Assembly (NCBI GenBank): GCA_011605715.1
Contig: JAAOZO010000143.1
Span: 1-22,197, forward strand
DNA: 22,197 bases
Reading direction: 5' to 3'
Source of the DNA: Nitrososphaerota archaeon
GTDB lineage: Archaea; Thermoproteota; EX4484-205; JAAOZO01
The notes under the pieces were generated by a model. The model worked only from the letters and a program-made list of their open reading frames with translations. It made no database searches and was not told where the DNA came from. Positions within the stretch are counted from its first letter, which is position 1. Every line of letters starts with the position of its first letter. A program made the translations under genes and the position numbers. This document shows positions 1-7,309 of this stretch, one piece after another.

Positions 1-378
1 ATAGAAAACAAAGAAGATCCTTTCAAAGGGGGAGTGAACATAGTAGTTCATTTTCCAAACAAGTACCCAAGACCTGTTTATGGATGCAGTGGAGGAGAAA
101 AATCGGTAGCATCTTTATGCTTTATATTTGCTTTGCAACATTTAAAACCAGCACCATTTTACTTATTTGATGAGATAGATGCCCACTTAGACCCGGTAAA
201 TGTACAGAACTATGCAAGGTTGCTTCAACTGAGATCAAAGGATTCGCAATACATTGTGATTTCCCTTAAAGACTTAATAGCATCTAAAGCAGATAAGGTG
301 ATAGGAGTCTTTATGAAAAATGGAAGAACAAGGGTCTTAGATGCACAGCAGGTGATAAGCAAGGGGGGGAGCAAGTAA
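1..378 (+). CDS. smc: SMC chromosome condensation ATPase, C-terminal end (5' truncated by window)
   Basis: The reading frame is open from base 1, so this is the last 125 residues of a protein that is normally about 1170 aa. What remains is the C-terminal half of the ATPase head: the ABC signature CSGGEKS at residues 29-35, the Walker B segment FYLFDEID at 53-60 and the D-loop HLD at 62-64. In the full protein this half pairs with an N-terminal Walker A across a long coiled coil to form the DNA-bridging condensin ATPase. Rad50 shares the fold, but the KPAPFYLFDEIDAHLD stretch is SMC-like, and the next two genes encode the SMC partners ScpA and ScpB. A run of seven G at 363-369 near the stop also serves as the SD of scpA. 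Confidence 0.93.
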   Translation: MENKEDPFKGGVNIVVHFPNKYPRPVYGCSGGEKSVASLCFIFALQHLKPAPFYLFDEIDAHLDPVNVQNYARLLQLRSKDSQYIVISLKDLIASKADKVIGVFMKNGRTRVLDAQQVISKGGSK

Positions 379-1083
379 TTGGAAACAGAAGAAGCATCTA
401 AAAATTATTTGAATAGCGCTTTCAGCGTACTTTTTGATGTTTTAAGAATAAACAAAATAAAAGTTTGGAGTTTAGATATTGCTGTTGCAATAAAGGGAAT
501 TATCAAGGAAATTAGAGAAAAGGGAAAGTTAGACTTTGAAATGTTTGGCGTAGCATTGTTATCGGCAGCGATAATTTATAGAAAGAAAACTGAAGAATTA
601 CTTGAGTTAGAAGAGCCTCCAAGGAGCGATGAAAATCATAAGAATGAGAGCTACGATGTTGAAACTATTAGTGGAGGCTTACTGAATTTAATGTCGGAAA
701 TTCCAATAAGAATAAAACATCCTGCTCCCGATTCAAATGAAGTTTTTTCTTTACTAATAAAGGTTGTGAATCAGGTGTTAAGAGAAAGGCCTATCATGGT
801 GCAAGGAAGCGAAGCAGGTATAGAGTACGAACTTATACAAAAAGATGAATTCTTGGAAAGTATTCAAGACAGAATAGAAACATTAAAAAGAAAAATAGAT
901 GAAATGCTAGCAAATAGTCGAAGAGTCTTACTATCTGATATAGTGTATGATGAAGACTGGAATGAAACTATGAGAAACTTTATTGCTATTTTATTCATAC
1001 TAAGCAACTCTGACCTGGAAGTTATCTATGAAGGCGATTCAGTATGGATCACAAAAGAAAACAATTCGATCCAGAAAAACTGA
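379..1083 (+). CDS. scpA: Segregation and condensation protein A (kleisin)
   Basis: A 234-aa kleisin-like protein, the bridge between the two SMC heads in the SMC-ScpAB complex. The N-terminal part (about residues 12-70) has the expected helical pattern, with a 'VWSLDIAVAIKGII' stretch followed by a helix leading into 'RKKTEELLELEEPP'. A variable middle follows, and a small winged-helix-like C-terminus ends in 'LEVIYEGDSVWITKEN'. Primary sequence is weakly conserved in this family, so the position between smc and scpB is strong support. The start is a TTG directly abutting the smc stop (TAATTG), about 8 nt after a GGGGGAG SD. Translation is therefore probably coupled to smc. The length matches archaeal ScpA, which is shorter than bacterial ScpA. 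Its last 40 nt overlap scpB. Confidence 0.85.
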   Translation: METEEASKNYLNSAFSVLFDVLRINKIKVWSLDIAVAIKGIIKEIREKGKLDFEMFGVALLSAAIIYRKKTEELLELEEPPRSDENHKNESYDVETISGGLLNLMSEIPIRIKHPAPDSNEVFSLLIKVVNQVLRERPIMVQGSEAGIEYELIQKDEFLESIQDRIETLKRKIDEMLANSRRVLLSDIVYDEDWNETMRNFIAILFILSNSDLEVIYEGDSVWITKENNSIQKN

Positions 1084-1592
1084 AACCAACTTTAGAAGCC
1101 ATACTTTTTTCATCTGGAAGACCAGTAAATGTTGAAGAGTTTAAAACAATTTTAAAGATAGATGAACAAGAAATAAAGAATGCTTTGGATAAGCTAAAAG
1201 AAGAATATGATAATAGAAAAAGTGGGCTTGAAATTTTCTATTTTCAAAATCATTATGTTATGCAAGTTAGAAAGGAATATTCTAGACTAGCAAGAAAGTT
1301 TGCACCAGGATTAGATATATCTAGAGCCGCTTTAAAAACACTTTCATTGATAGCAATGGAGCAACCTATTATGAAGTCAAAAGTTGTTGAAATAAGAGGA
1401 AAGCATGCCTACAAACACATAAAAGAACTAATCAAACAAGGCTATGTAAAGGCTGAAAAAGCAGGAAAAAGTTCTGTTTTGAAAACAACTGAAAGATTTG
1501 CTTCGCTCGTGGGAGAAGAAAACATAAAAAGAGCAAAAATTAAGAAAGAGCTTAGGAATGGAAAGGGAAATCCTGAAGAAAAGGCACAGTAA
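1044..1592 (+). CDS. scpB: Segregation and condensation protein B
   Basis: A 182-aa ScpB, the dimeric winged-helix partner that clamps the ScpA kleisin in the SMC condensin complex. The N-terminus 'LKPTLEAILFSSGRPV' is the hallmark ScpB opening. The second winged helix contains 'RAALKTLSLIAMEQPIMKSK', then 'VVEIRGKHAYKHIKELIKQGYVK', matching the family pattern of 'aLetLaiIAY.QPit...ie.IRG.ns...ik.L...g.v'. The ATG at 1044 lies inside scpA (40-nt overlap, different frame), which points to one polycistronic smc-scpA-scpB message. The C-terminus is Lys/Glu-rich and overlaps the next gene by 35 nt. Confidence 0.92.
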   Translation: MDHKRKQFDPEKLKPTLEAILFSSGRPVNVEEFKTILKIDEQEIKNALDKLKEEYDNRKSGLEIFYFQNHYVMQVRKEYSRLARKFAPGLDISRAALKTLSLIAMEQPIMKSKVVEIRGKHAYKHIKELIKQGYVKAEKAGKSSVLKTTERFASLVGEENIKRAKIKKELRNGKGNPEEKAQ

Positions 1593-2613
1593 AGTTGTAA
1601 AACTAGTTGAACAAACAGGAATTGATGCTTTAATTGTTAGAAAAAAAAGTAATTTGTACTACTTAACAGGATTGAGGCCGATTGGAACTGCTATTTTATT
1701 AATTAGACGAACGGGAGAGCTAAAAGTCTACGGTTCTAAACTTGATTTTTTCGAGCCAGAAGAAGCTATTGAAGAAATAAGCATAGAAACTGGAAACGAT
1801 AGTAAAGGGCCTTTTCAGATTCTTTTAGATGACATAAAAGACGCAAAGTACTTAGAAGCGGATGAAGATGCTGGAATGTTAGTTTCAAGTATGATAAAAA
1901 ACAAATACTCACTGCTTAAGATTGGCAACAATTTTATAGAAAAACTAAGAAGAATAAAAGACGAAACGGAAATAAAAATGATAAGTAAAAGTTGCGTTAC
2001 AGCGAGAAGAATAATCGATGAGATAATAGAAAATGTTAAGCCTGGAATATCAGAACGGGACCTAGCAAAAACTATAGAAAAAAGAATAATAGAAGAATCT
2101 GATGAGAAAGCTTTTGAAACACTCGTTGCTTCCGGAAACAGAAGCGCAATCCCACATGGAAAACCAACAGAGAAAAGGATAAACGAAAACGAATTAGTTG
2201 TTATAGATATGGGCGTGGAAATTCAGGGTTACAAGTCAGACATAACTAGAACTATTTTGGTTGGAGGAAAAGATGAACAAAAAAGAAAAATCTTAGAAAC
2301 TGTAATTGAAGCGCATGATGCAGCAGTTAGAAAAGTTCAAGCTGGAGTAAAAATATCAGAAGTTAGTAAAGAAGCTGATGTTGTAATTGAGAAAGCGAGA
2401 ATGAAAGAGTTCATACTTCATAGCCTAGGTCACGGTGTTGGTCTTGACATACATGAAGAACCAACTGTAAATTTAAGTAACGAGGAAATTTTGGAAGCAG
2501 GAAACGTCATAACTATAGAACCTGGAATTTACATAAGAGGCTTAGGAGGAGCCAGATGGGAAGACACAATTCTAGTAGAAAATAAAGGATATAAAATATT
2601 AACCGAATATTAA
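1558..2613 (+). CDS. M24-family Xaa-Pro aminopeptidase/dipeptidase
   Basis: A 351-aa M24B metallopeptidase that removes N-terminal residues before proline or cleaves X-Pro dipeptides; cytosolic. The N-terminal creatinase-like domain (about 1-125) precedes the pita-bread catalytic domain. All five dinuclear metal ligands are visible: D217 (VVIDMG), D228 (SDITRT), H292 (GHGVG), E321 (TIEPG) and E335 (WEDT). The substrate-contact histidine H200 (IPHGKP) is also present. The ATG is at 1558, 35 nt inside scpB, so it is probably co-transcribed with the condensin genes; I see no functional reason for the pairing. It ends tail-to-tail with uppS, the two stops sharing TTAA at 2610-2613. Whether it is pepP- or pepQ-like cannot be decided from sequence. 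Confidence 0.93.
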   Translation: MEREILKKRHSKVVKLVEQTGIDALIVRKKSNLYYLTGLRPIGTAILLIRRTGELKVYGSKLDFFEPEEAIEEISIETGNDSKGPFQILLDDIKDAKYLEADEDAGMLVSSMIKNKYSLLKIGNNFIEKLRRIKDETEIKMISKSCVTARRIIDEIIENVKPGISERDLAKTIEKRIIEESDEKAFETLVASGNRSAIPHGKPTEKRINENELVVIDMGVEIQGYKSDITRTILVGGKDEQKRKILETVIEAHDAAVRKVQAGVKISEVSKEADVVIEKARMKEFILHSLGHGVGLDIHEEPTVNLSNEEILEAGNVITIEPGIYIRGLGGARWEDTILVENKGYKILTEY

Positions 2614-3437
2614 AGACCATATCGACGTACTCTTCCCTGGAAAGACCTTATCGCACGATATAGGTCAATTTTTCTAAAATCAGGCCATAGAACGTCGGTT
2701 ATAAAGAATTCGCTGTAAGCACTTTGCCAAATAAGAAAATTGCTAACTCTAAACTCTCCAGAGGTTCTTATAATTAGATCAGGGTCAGGATAACTTAAGT
2801 GGGAAGTATAAAGATATTTTTCAACAAGTTGTTCGTTAATGTCATCCAACTTTATTTTATTTTCTGAAAAAGACACCACAATCTTTTTTATTGCATCGAC
2901 AATTTCCTGGCGCCCTCCGTACCCAATAGCGATATTCAATACAAATTCGTTATTCTTTTGCGTATCTTGCTCAAGTTTTTCCATTAGTTCAACGAGATTA
3001 CTTGGAAGAAGGTCTTTTCGTCCGATGAATTTCACTCTAACGTTATACTTGTTAAATTCTTTTGAACTTGAGATTTCTAGTAATTTTTCATAAAACAAGG
3101 AAAGAAGAAGTTCGATCTCTTCTTTTGACCTCTTTAAATTTTCAGTTGATAAAGCATAAATTGTTACTATCCTTATCTTTAGGTCGTAAATCCAGTTTAA
3201 AACATCTTGTAGTTTCTCAGCACCCATAAGGTAGCCGGTTCTTAGATCAACTCCTTGCTTACTAGACCATCGTCTATTGCCATCAAGTATTAGCGCTATA
3301 TGCTGTGGGAGGGGGCCATTCTTTATTTGACTTTTTAGTTCCTCCTCATACAGTTTTGTAACTAAGTTTAAACGCGCTAACTTTCCGATTAGCCTAAAAA
3401 AGGAATCATAAACTACAGTTTTAAGAGAATTACCCAT
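2610..3437 (-). CDS. uppS: Cis-prenyltransferase (undecaprenyl-diphosphate synthase family)
   Basis: A cis-prenyltransferase that condenses isopentenyl diphosphate onto an allylic diphosphate, making the long polyprenyl carrier used in archaeal glycosylation. The conserved regions appear in order: 'HIALILDGNRRW' (catalytic Asp is residue 52 counting from the ATG), 'YALSTENLKRS', 'IGYGGRQEIVDA', 'LIIRTSGEFRVSNFLIWQ' and 'AYSEFF...WPDF'. It lacks the long N-terminal extension of eukaryotic Nus1/DHDDS proteins. Two starts compete: TTG at 3449 and ATG at 3437. A TATA-like GTTTTTAATA centred near 3471 predicts transcription starting about 3445, so the ATG (275 aa) is preferred and the TTG would add four residues. 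The gene converges on the M24 peptidase with overlapping stops. Confidence 0.93.
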   Translation of the reverse strand: MGNSLKTVVYDSFFRLIGKLARLNLVTKLYEEELKSQIKNGPLPQHIALILDGNRRWSSKQGVDLRTGYLMGAEKLQDVLNWIYDLKIRIVTIYALSTENLKRSKEEIELLLSLFYEKLLEISSSKEFNKYNVRVKFIGRKDLLPSNLVELMEKLEQDTQKNNEFVLNIAIGYGGRQEIVDAIKKIVVSFSENKIKLDDINEQLVEKYLYTSHLSYPDPDLIIRTSGEFRVSNFLIWQSAYSEFFITDVLWPDFRKIDLYRAIRSFQGRVRRYGL

Positions 3438-3466
3438 TTTGCTACACAAACGAGAGTAAAAAGGAG

Positions 3467-3476
3467 TATTAAAAAC
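3467..3476 (-). promoter_or_regulatory. TATA-like box for uppS
   Basis: Minus-strand GTTTTTAATA lies 34 bp upstream of the preferred uppS ATG, in the 65-nt gap after the 118-aa ORF. It suggests uppS can be transcribed independently of the ligase gene. Position and AT-richness are the only evidence. Confidence 0.45.
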
Positions 3477-3514
3477 TATCTTTAATTTTTAATTAAAAGC
3501 GGCTAGATCTAGAT

Positions 3515-3871
3515 TTAAGCTTGTTTTGAGCTGGAGCGAACCACTAAGGTTTCAATTTCGTTTAATAATTCATAGATCTCGTCCAGAACTGGAGGTATCT
3601 TATCGTAGTTGCCATTCAAACTGTAAGCGAGTATCTCTTCGCTTAGCTTTGCCATTTTTTGTGTTAGTTCAATTAGTTTATCTCCAGTCATTATCTGAGA
3701 CCTTACTGAGACATAGCTTTGTATTTCAAGCTTAAAATAGTTTAGCCTAAACAAAAGTACCTTAATATCCCTAAAACGTTTATGCAGACCGTTACTGCGC
3801 AATACTACATAAGAACGCTCTACATTCTTTATAATGAATTCAAGTTGTCCTTCAAAGGTGCTTGTTTGCAT
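3515..3871 (-). CDS. Uncharacterised 118-aa helical protein
   Basis: I do not recognise the family. The predicted protein is almost wholly helical, with leucine/isoleucine heptad-like spacing. It has a basic N-terminal half ('HKRFRDIKVLLFRLNYFKLE' at about 30-49) and an acidic C-terminal half ending in 'DEIYELLNEIETLVVRSSS'. It has no Cys or His cluster, no signal peptide and no membrane segment. The ATG at 3871 is only 5 nt after the DNA ligase stop, so it is almost certainly co-transcribed with and downstream of the ligase. A helical-bundle adaptor, for example remotely ESCRT-III-like, is conceivable, but nothing diagnostic supports it. The long open frame, operon spacing and normal composition support a real gene. 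Confidence 0.7.
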   Translation of the reverse strand: MQTSTFEGQLEFIIKNVERSYVVLRSNGLHKRFRDIKVLLFRLNYFKLEIQSYVSVRSQIMTGDKLIELTQKMAKLSEEILAYSLNGNYDKIPPVLDEIYELLNEIETLVVRSSSKQA

Positions 3872-3876
3872 CTTTC

Positions 3877-5646
3877 TTATTCTTCAACTTTCTTTAGTCT
3901 TTCCTGATACATTTCTTCCAACTCTTCCTCGGTTGTAGCCTGTTCTGCTTCTTTATCTTCCCTGAATCTTCCGGTAAATCTTGGGAATCTTATAGCTAAA
4001 CCAGCACTCTCTTTGAACTTATTTAAAGAAGCAGTGTGAACTGGACTCAACGTTATCTCCGCACCTATTATCTCAAGAACTATCTTCGGAATAAACCAGA
4101 AATCGGCTTCCATGTTTGAAACTACTCTAGGATGTTTTTCTTTGTGAATGTAAGGCTCAAGCATTTTCTCGAGTTTTGCTAGATCATCTTCCGTAAACCC
4201 TGTTCCAACTTTGCAGACGGTCTTAAAAACATCGTTTTTCTTATCATAAACAGACATTAAGAATGAGCCATACTTGAATTTAGACCTTTTGCCCATCCCT
4301 CTATAGGCACCAACTACAACGAGGTCAAGAGTATCTGTTAGTTCTGATTTGTATTCTTTCTTTAATTTAACCCATCTGTAGGATCTGGCACCAGCCTGGT
4401 AATCTGAGTTTAGCATCTTAACCATTACACCCTCCATGCCAGCGTCGATTGCTTTCTGGAAAAAGTCCTCAAGTTCCTTCGAACTATTCACAATTTTCAT
4501 TTCAGATAACGTTATGCGCTCGTTTTCAATTATTTGACGACTAAGTATTTCCCTTCTTTTTATGTATGGCAAATTCAAAAGCTGTTCGCCATCGACGTAA
4601 AGTATATCAAACACCCTTAAAGCAACTGGAATTTCTTTAGAAACTTTTTCTATATCATACTTTCTCCTTCTTTGCATTAACTCCTGGAAAGGTCTTATTT
4701 CTAATGTATCTGGATCTATTGCAATGCACTCCATTTCTATAATTAATTCTTTAGCAACTGTGTTTTTAGAAATTAATTCAACAACGTCAGGGTATTGATG
4801 AGTTATGTTTTCTAACCTTCTAGAGTAAAGTAATATTTCATTTCCCTTTTTATGAGCTTGAATTCTTTCTCCATCATATTTATATTCTGCAGCGCATGGT
4901 ACACCGACTTTTTCTATTATTTCTTCAGCTGAAGATAACCTTTCTGCGAGGGCCATCCTTATTGGAACGCCAAGTGTAATCTTTACTTGTTTAAGCCCTT
5001 CAAGCCCATACTTTTTAACAGTCAAAGCTATAAATCCAATGTCGGGATAAACGTTATATGCACGCTCTACCTCTTCTCTAAGATCTCTTGAACCAAGAAA
5101 TGTTTCTGAAAGCGCATCCATGAGCGTCATGTCTGCTAAGCCTAATCTTAGTTCTCCTGATGTTATTCGTACTAGGTACTTTGCTTCCAGCGGAGAAGAG
5201 TCTACGAGCAGACCAACTAAGGCATCTACTTTTTGAGTTATTGATTTTTTCCCACTCATTTTAGCTAAGTCAAGCAGAGTATCGTAGCAATCTCTTATTG
5301 TTAGTTCTCTTGAGAAAACCAGCTTTTTTATTTTTTTATTCTTTAAAAGTTCGTATGTAGCCTCCCCTAGGTCACCTTTTTCTTTTAGTTCTTTTTCAAC
5401 TACAGCTTCTGAGACGCTTGCTGCCTTTGCAACGCTTCTGAGCAACAACCTCGCAGCTATCCCAAGTTCTATTTGCTCATAATCGGGCCTTAATTTACCA
5501 AGTAAAAGATAACAAGCTAAAGGCAGTTCGTCTTCATCTAATTTAGAGAATAAGTCCTTCAAAATTGAAACCATCTCGAGTTTCTTCGTCGTAGATTCTA
5601 ATTTTTGAAGGTAACTTGCAAATTCATTAAATTTCATTTTTCTCAT
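3877..5646 (-). CDS. lig: ATP-dependent DNA ligase (archaeal type)
   Basis: A 589-aa replicative/repair DNA ligase that seals nicks through an enzyme-AMP intermediate. Domains in order: an N-terminal DNA-binding domain (about 1-215, including 'GELRLGLADMTLMDAL'), the adenylation domain and a C-terminal OB fold. Motif I is EYKYDGER with nucleophile K256. Further motifs are MECIAIDP (III), EGVMVKM (IV) and YRWVKLKKEY (V). The C-terminus 'GLAIRFPRFTGRFREDKEAEQATTEEELEEMY' is the usual archaeal/LIG1-like ending. The ATG at 5646 sits 26 bp from the centre of a TATA-like box, so the mRNA is probably leaderless; an in-frame ATG three codons later is the alternative. The length is normal for the family. 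Confidence 0.96.
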   Translation of the reverse strand: MRKMKFNEFASYLQKLESTTKKLEMVSILKDLFSKLDEDELPLACYLLLGKLRPDYEQIELGIAARLLLRSVAKAASVSEAVVEKELKEKGDLGEATYELLKNKKIKKLVFSRELTIRDCYDTLLDLAKMSGKKSITQKVDALVGLLVDSSPLEAKYLVRITSGELRLGLADMTLMDALSETFLGSRDLREEVERAYNVYPDIGFIALTVKKYGLEGLKQVKITLGVPIRMALAERLSSAEEIIEKVGVPCAAEYKYDGERIQAHKKGNEILLYSRRLENITHQYPDVVELISKNTVAKELIIEMECIAIDPDTLEIRPFQELMQRRRKYDIEKVSKEIPVALRVFDILYVDGEQLLNLPYIKRREILSRQIIENERITLSEMKIVNSSKELEDFFQKAIDAGMEGVMVKMLNSDYQAGARSYRWVKLKKEYKSELTDTLDLVVVGAYRGMGKRSKFKYGSFLMSVYDKKNDVFKTVCKVGTGFTEDDLAKLEKMLEPYIHKEKHPRVVSNMEADFWFIPKIVLEIIGAEITLSPVHTASLNKFKESAGLAIRFPRFTGRFREDKEAEQATTEEELEEMYQERLKKVEE

Positions 5647-5666
5647 CGCTAATAGGGGCGTCTAAG

Positions 5667-5676
5667 TTAATAAATT
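5667..5676 (-). promoter_or_regulatory. TATA-like box for DNA ligase
   Basis: Minus-strand AATTTATTAA is centred about 26 bp upstream of the ligase ATG, the distance expected when transcription starts at the A of the start codon. No SD precedes the ATG, consistent with a leaderless transcript. Confidence 0.55.
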
Positions 5677-5790
5677 TGTCCTTTACACCTTATTCTTTTA
5701 CGGATAGAGCTTTCAGCTTTGAGTTATCTTCAAAACTCTTCCTTTTTTTATACTTATTTGAACTTATTTTCACTTTGACAAACAGAAAAT

Positions 5791-6102
5791 TTAGATCACA
5801 GTAATTTCGCTTCGTTCATACCCGTTCTTCTGCAAAAACTCTTTAGATTTTTGTCTTTGGTCACCTTGGAGATAGATTTTCCCATCTTTTACAGTCCCAC
5901 CACACGCACAAAAAGACTTTAAACGGCTTGCTAGCTTCTCTAAACTATTTGGCTTCTCGTTTATGCCTTCTATTATAGTCATAGGCTTGTTAAACTTTCT
6001 AACTTCGAGCCTTATTGTTATTTTTTGCTCCTCCTTAAGTAATTCGCTTAAAACATCTTCTTTCTCAAAGAAATTAATCTCTTCTGAGCCCTTCTCCTTC
6101 AC
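5791..6102 (-). CDS. sui1: Translation initiation factor aIF1 (SUI1 family)
   Basis: A 103-aa SUI1/eIF1-family factor that acts on the small ribosomal subunit in start-codon selection. The core is clear: 'ITIRLEVRKFNKPMTIIEGI' (about 28-47), a helix 'LEKLASRLKSFCACGGTVKD' and 'GKIYLQGDQR', followed by the C-terminal strand. An acidic N-terminal tail of about 25 residues precedes the core. In this stretch 'CACGGTVKDG' replaces the more common 'LACGGTVKDG'. The only suitable start is GTG at 6102, because an in-frame TAA lies a few codons upstream. The gene is divergent from the COG1709-type regulator and lies 144 nt upstream of the ligase, which has its own promoter. Confidence 0.93.
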   Translation of the reverse strand: MKEKGSEEINFFEKEDVLSELLKEEQKITIRLEVRKFNKPMTIIEGINEKPNSLEKLASRLKSFCACGGTVKDGKIYLQGDQRQKSKEFLQKNGYERSEITVI

Positions 6103-6134
6103 CTGATGTTCTCTAACTTTAAGTTACATGAGTA

Positions 6135-6144
6135 GTATTTAAGG
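6135..6144 (-). promoter_or_regulatory. TATA-like box for aIF1
   Basis: Minus-strand CCTTAAATAC is centred about 37 bp upstream of the GTG start, predicting a leader of roughly 10 nt. Support is positional only. Confidence 0.4.
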
Positions 6145-6176
6145 ATAACGCTCAATAGGTTAAGTTTTTAACAACA

Positions 6177-6188
6177 GCTTATAAAAAC
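6177..6188 (+). promoter_or_regulatory. Possible TATA box with a long leader for the HTH regulator
   Basis: GCTTATAAAAAC is the best plus-strand TATA-like sequence upstream of the 6305 start. It would give a leader of about 95 nt. The leader contains a small hairpin: CTTAA (6232-6236) and TTAAG (6241-6245) around a 4-nt loop. A nearer AT-rich stretch at 6268-6279 is too close to leave the SD at 6291-6296 inside the transcript. Confidence 0.35.
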
Positions 6189-6290
6189 ACTTCCGTAGGA
6201 AAAATTTGCCAAAAACTGGTTTGAGGACGAGCTTAAAGCATTAAGTTAGTAGCTTCAGGAGAAAGAGATAAATTTAGCTAAAATAGTTAG

Positions 6291-6296
6291 AAGGAG
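6291..6296 (+). promoter_or_regulatory. Ribosome binding site deciding the start of the HTH regulator
   Basis: AAGGAG lies 8 nt before the ATG at 6305, an ideal SD spacing. The in-frame GTG at 6296 overlaps the SD itself and is therefore unlikely to be the start. Confidence 0.65.
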
Positions 6297-6304
6297 TGCT
6301 GGTT

Positions 6305-7060
6305 ATGAGTGACGAAGAGGGGTTAGACGAACTTCTAACTTACGTAAAGGACGTTGTGGCTAAGAAAGTTTTGGGAGACATAATATTAAGTGACGACTCT
6401 GGAAAGGCATTGAAAAAATGGAGGCTTATTTTTGAAGTTTCTCAGAAAGAGCTTTCGGAACAAATGAAAATATCTCCCTCAGTACTAAGCGATTATGAAA
6501 GAGGTAGAAGAAAAAATCCAGGTACAAAGTTTATCAAGAATTTCGTAAAGGCCTTATTGAGCATTGACATAATGAAAGGAGGGAAAAAAGTTGCTGAGCT
6601 TTCCAGGTCAGAACTACCACCGCCTGGGGTAGTTCTTGCTATGAGAGAGCTTGCGACTCCATTAAAGATTAGTGCCTTATTTAATGCAACTAACTCGTAC
6701 TCTCTAGTAGACACACCAAATACAGAAGACTATATTTTTGGCTATACTGTTGTAGATAGCATAAAGGCAATACTGTACTTTGAAGGTTCAGAGTTTATGA
6801 GACTCTTTGGAAACACAGCAAGAAGAGCCTTGATATTTACGAATGTAACCCATGGTAGATCACCATTAGTAGCAGTAAGAATTTATCCGTTTAAACCGAG
6901 TGCTGTTATAATACATGGACCTTCGAGTCTTGACCCAGTTGCTATAGAAATAGCAAAAAGAGACAATCTACCTTTGGGTCTATGTACTTTGCCGTCCGTA
7001 AAGGACTTACTTTCAGCTCTTGAAGACTTGGAGCTTATAGAAAAAACAAAGAACAAATAA
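6305..7060 (+). CDS. Archaeal HTH transcriptional regulator (COG1709-type)
   Basis: A 251-aa protein with a Cro/C1-type helix-turn-helix at about residues 37-75: 'LKKWRLIFEVSQKELSEQMK' followed by 'ISPSVLSDYERGRRKNPGTK'. A longer C-terminal domain follows ('FGYTVVDSIKAILYFEGSEF', 'VTHGRSPLVAVRIYPFKPSA', 'KRDNLPLGLCTLPSVKDLL') that looks like a ligand- or partner-binding module. This architecture matches the archaeal family of predicted transcription regulators with a C-terminal HTH-associated domain (COG1709), from memory and without a search. The start is ATG 6305, set by the AAGGAG SD. It is monocistronic and divergent from aIF1. A T-rich stretch at 7073-7078 after the stop could end transcription. 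Its target genes are not evident. Confidence 0.85.
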   Translation: MSDEEGLDELLTYVKDVVAKKVLGDIILSDDSGKALKKWRLIFEVSQKELSEQMKISPSVLSDYERGRRKNPGTKFIKNFVKALLSIDIMKGGKKVAELSRSELPPPGVVLAMRELATPLKISALFNATNSYSLVDTPNTEDYIFGYTVVDSIKAILYFEGSEFMRLFGNTARRALIFTNVTHGRSPLVAVRIYPFKPSAVIIHGPSSLDPVAIEIAKRDNLPLGLCTLPSVKDLLSALEDLELIEKTKNK

Positions 7061-7243
7061 GGAAGGCCATTATTTTTTAGGGTTTCATAAGTAAGGCTAA
7101 TAACTCCTTTTAATTAACAAAAAGATTCGGTGTTTTCTTAGTTTTAAAATTTTAGCAAAAATTTATTTGAAACTACTCTTCACAGAATTCTGGAAGTGCT
7201 ACCGTAGTAACTACTTAACAAATTTAGTACTAAGAATGATAAG

Positions 7244-7251
7244 TTTATAAA
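7244..7251 (+). promoter_or_regulatory. TATA box for the GHMP kinase-like gene
   Basis: TTTATAAA is centred about 60 bp upstream of ATG 7310, predicting transcription starting near 7272 and a leader of about 38 nt. That leader carries the AGAAGG SD at 7295-7300. The box starts the GHMP-PfkB-GPN transcription unit. Confidence 0.55.
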
Positions 7252-7269
7252 CGGTTCTTTTAAAACCGT
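7251..7269 (+). promoter_or_regulatory. Inverted repeat between TATA box and predicted start site (candidate operator)
   Basis: The arms ACGGTT (7251-7256) and AACCGT (7264-7269) flank 7 nt, immediately after the TATA box. A protein bound here would block RNA polymerase, the usual position of an archaeal repressor site. A second palindrome, GTAGT-A-ACTAC, lies upstream at 7204-7214. Confidence 0.35.
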
Positions 7270-7309
7270 ACCAAAGTAGAATTATATTGAGTCTAGAAGG
7301 ATGGAGAAA

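Noticed and set aside
2839..3093. Open frames antisense to uppS and to other long genes
   Set aside because: They lie wholly within well-conserved genes on the other strand and lack family motifs; codon-bias shadows.
6196..6303. Protein-like segments (EKFAKNWFEDELKALS, LQEKEINLAKIVRRSAGYE) in the HTH leader
   Set aside because: Three TAG codons interrupt them, there is no start, and the length is within chance for AT-rich DNA. At most a decayed gene.
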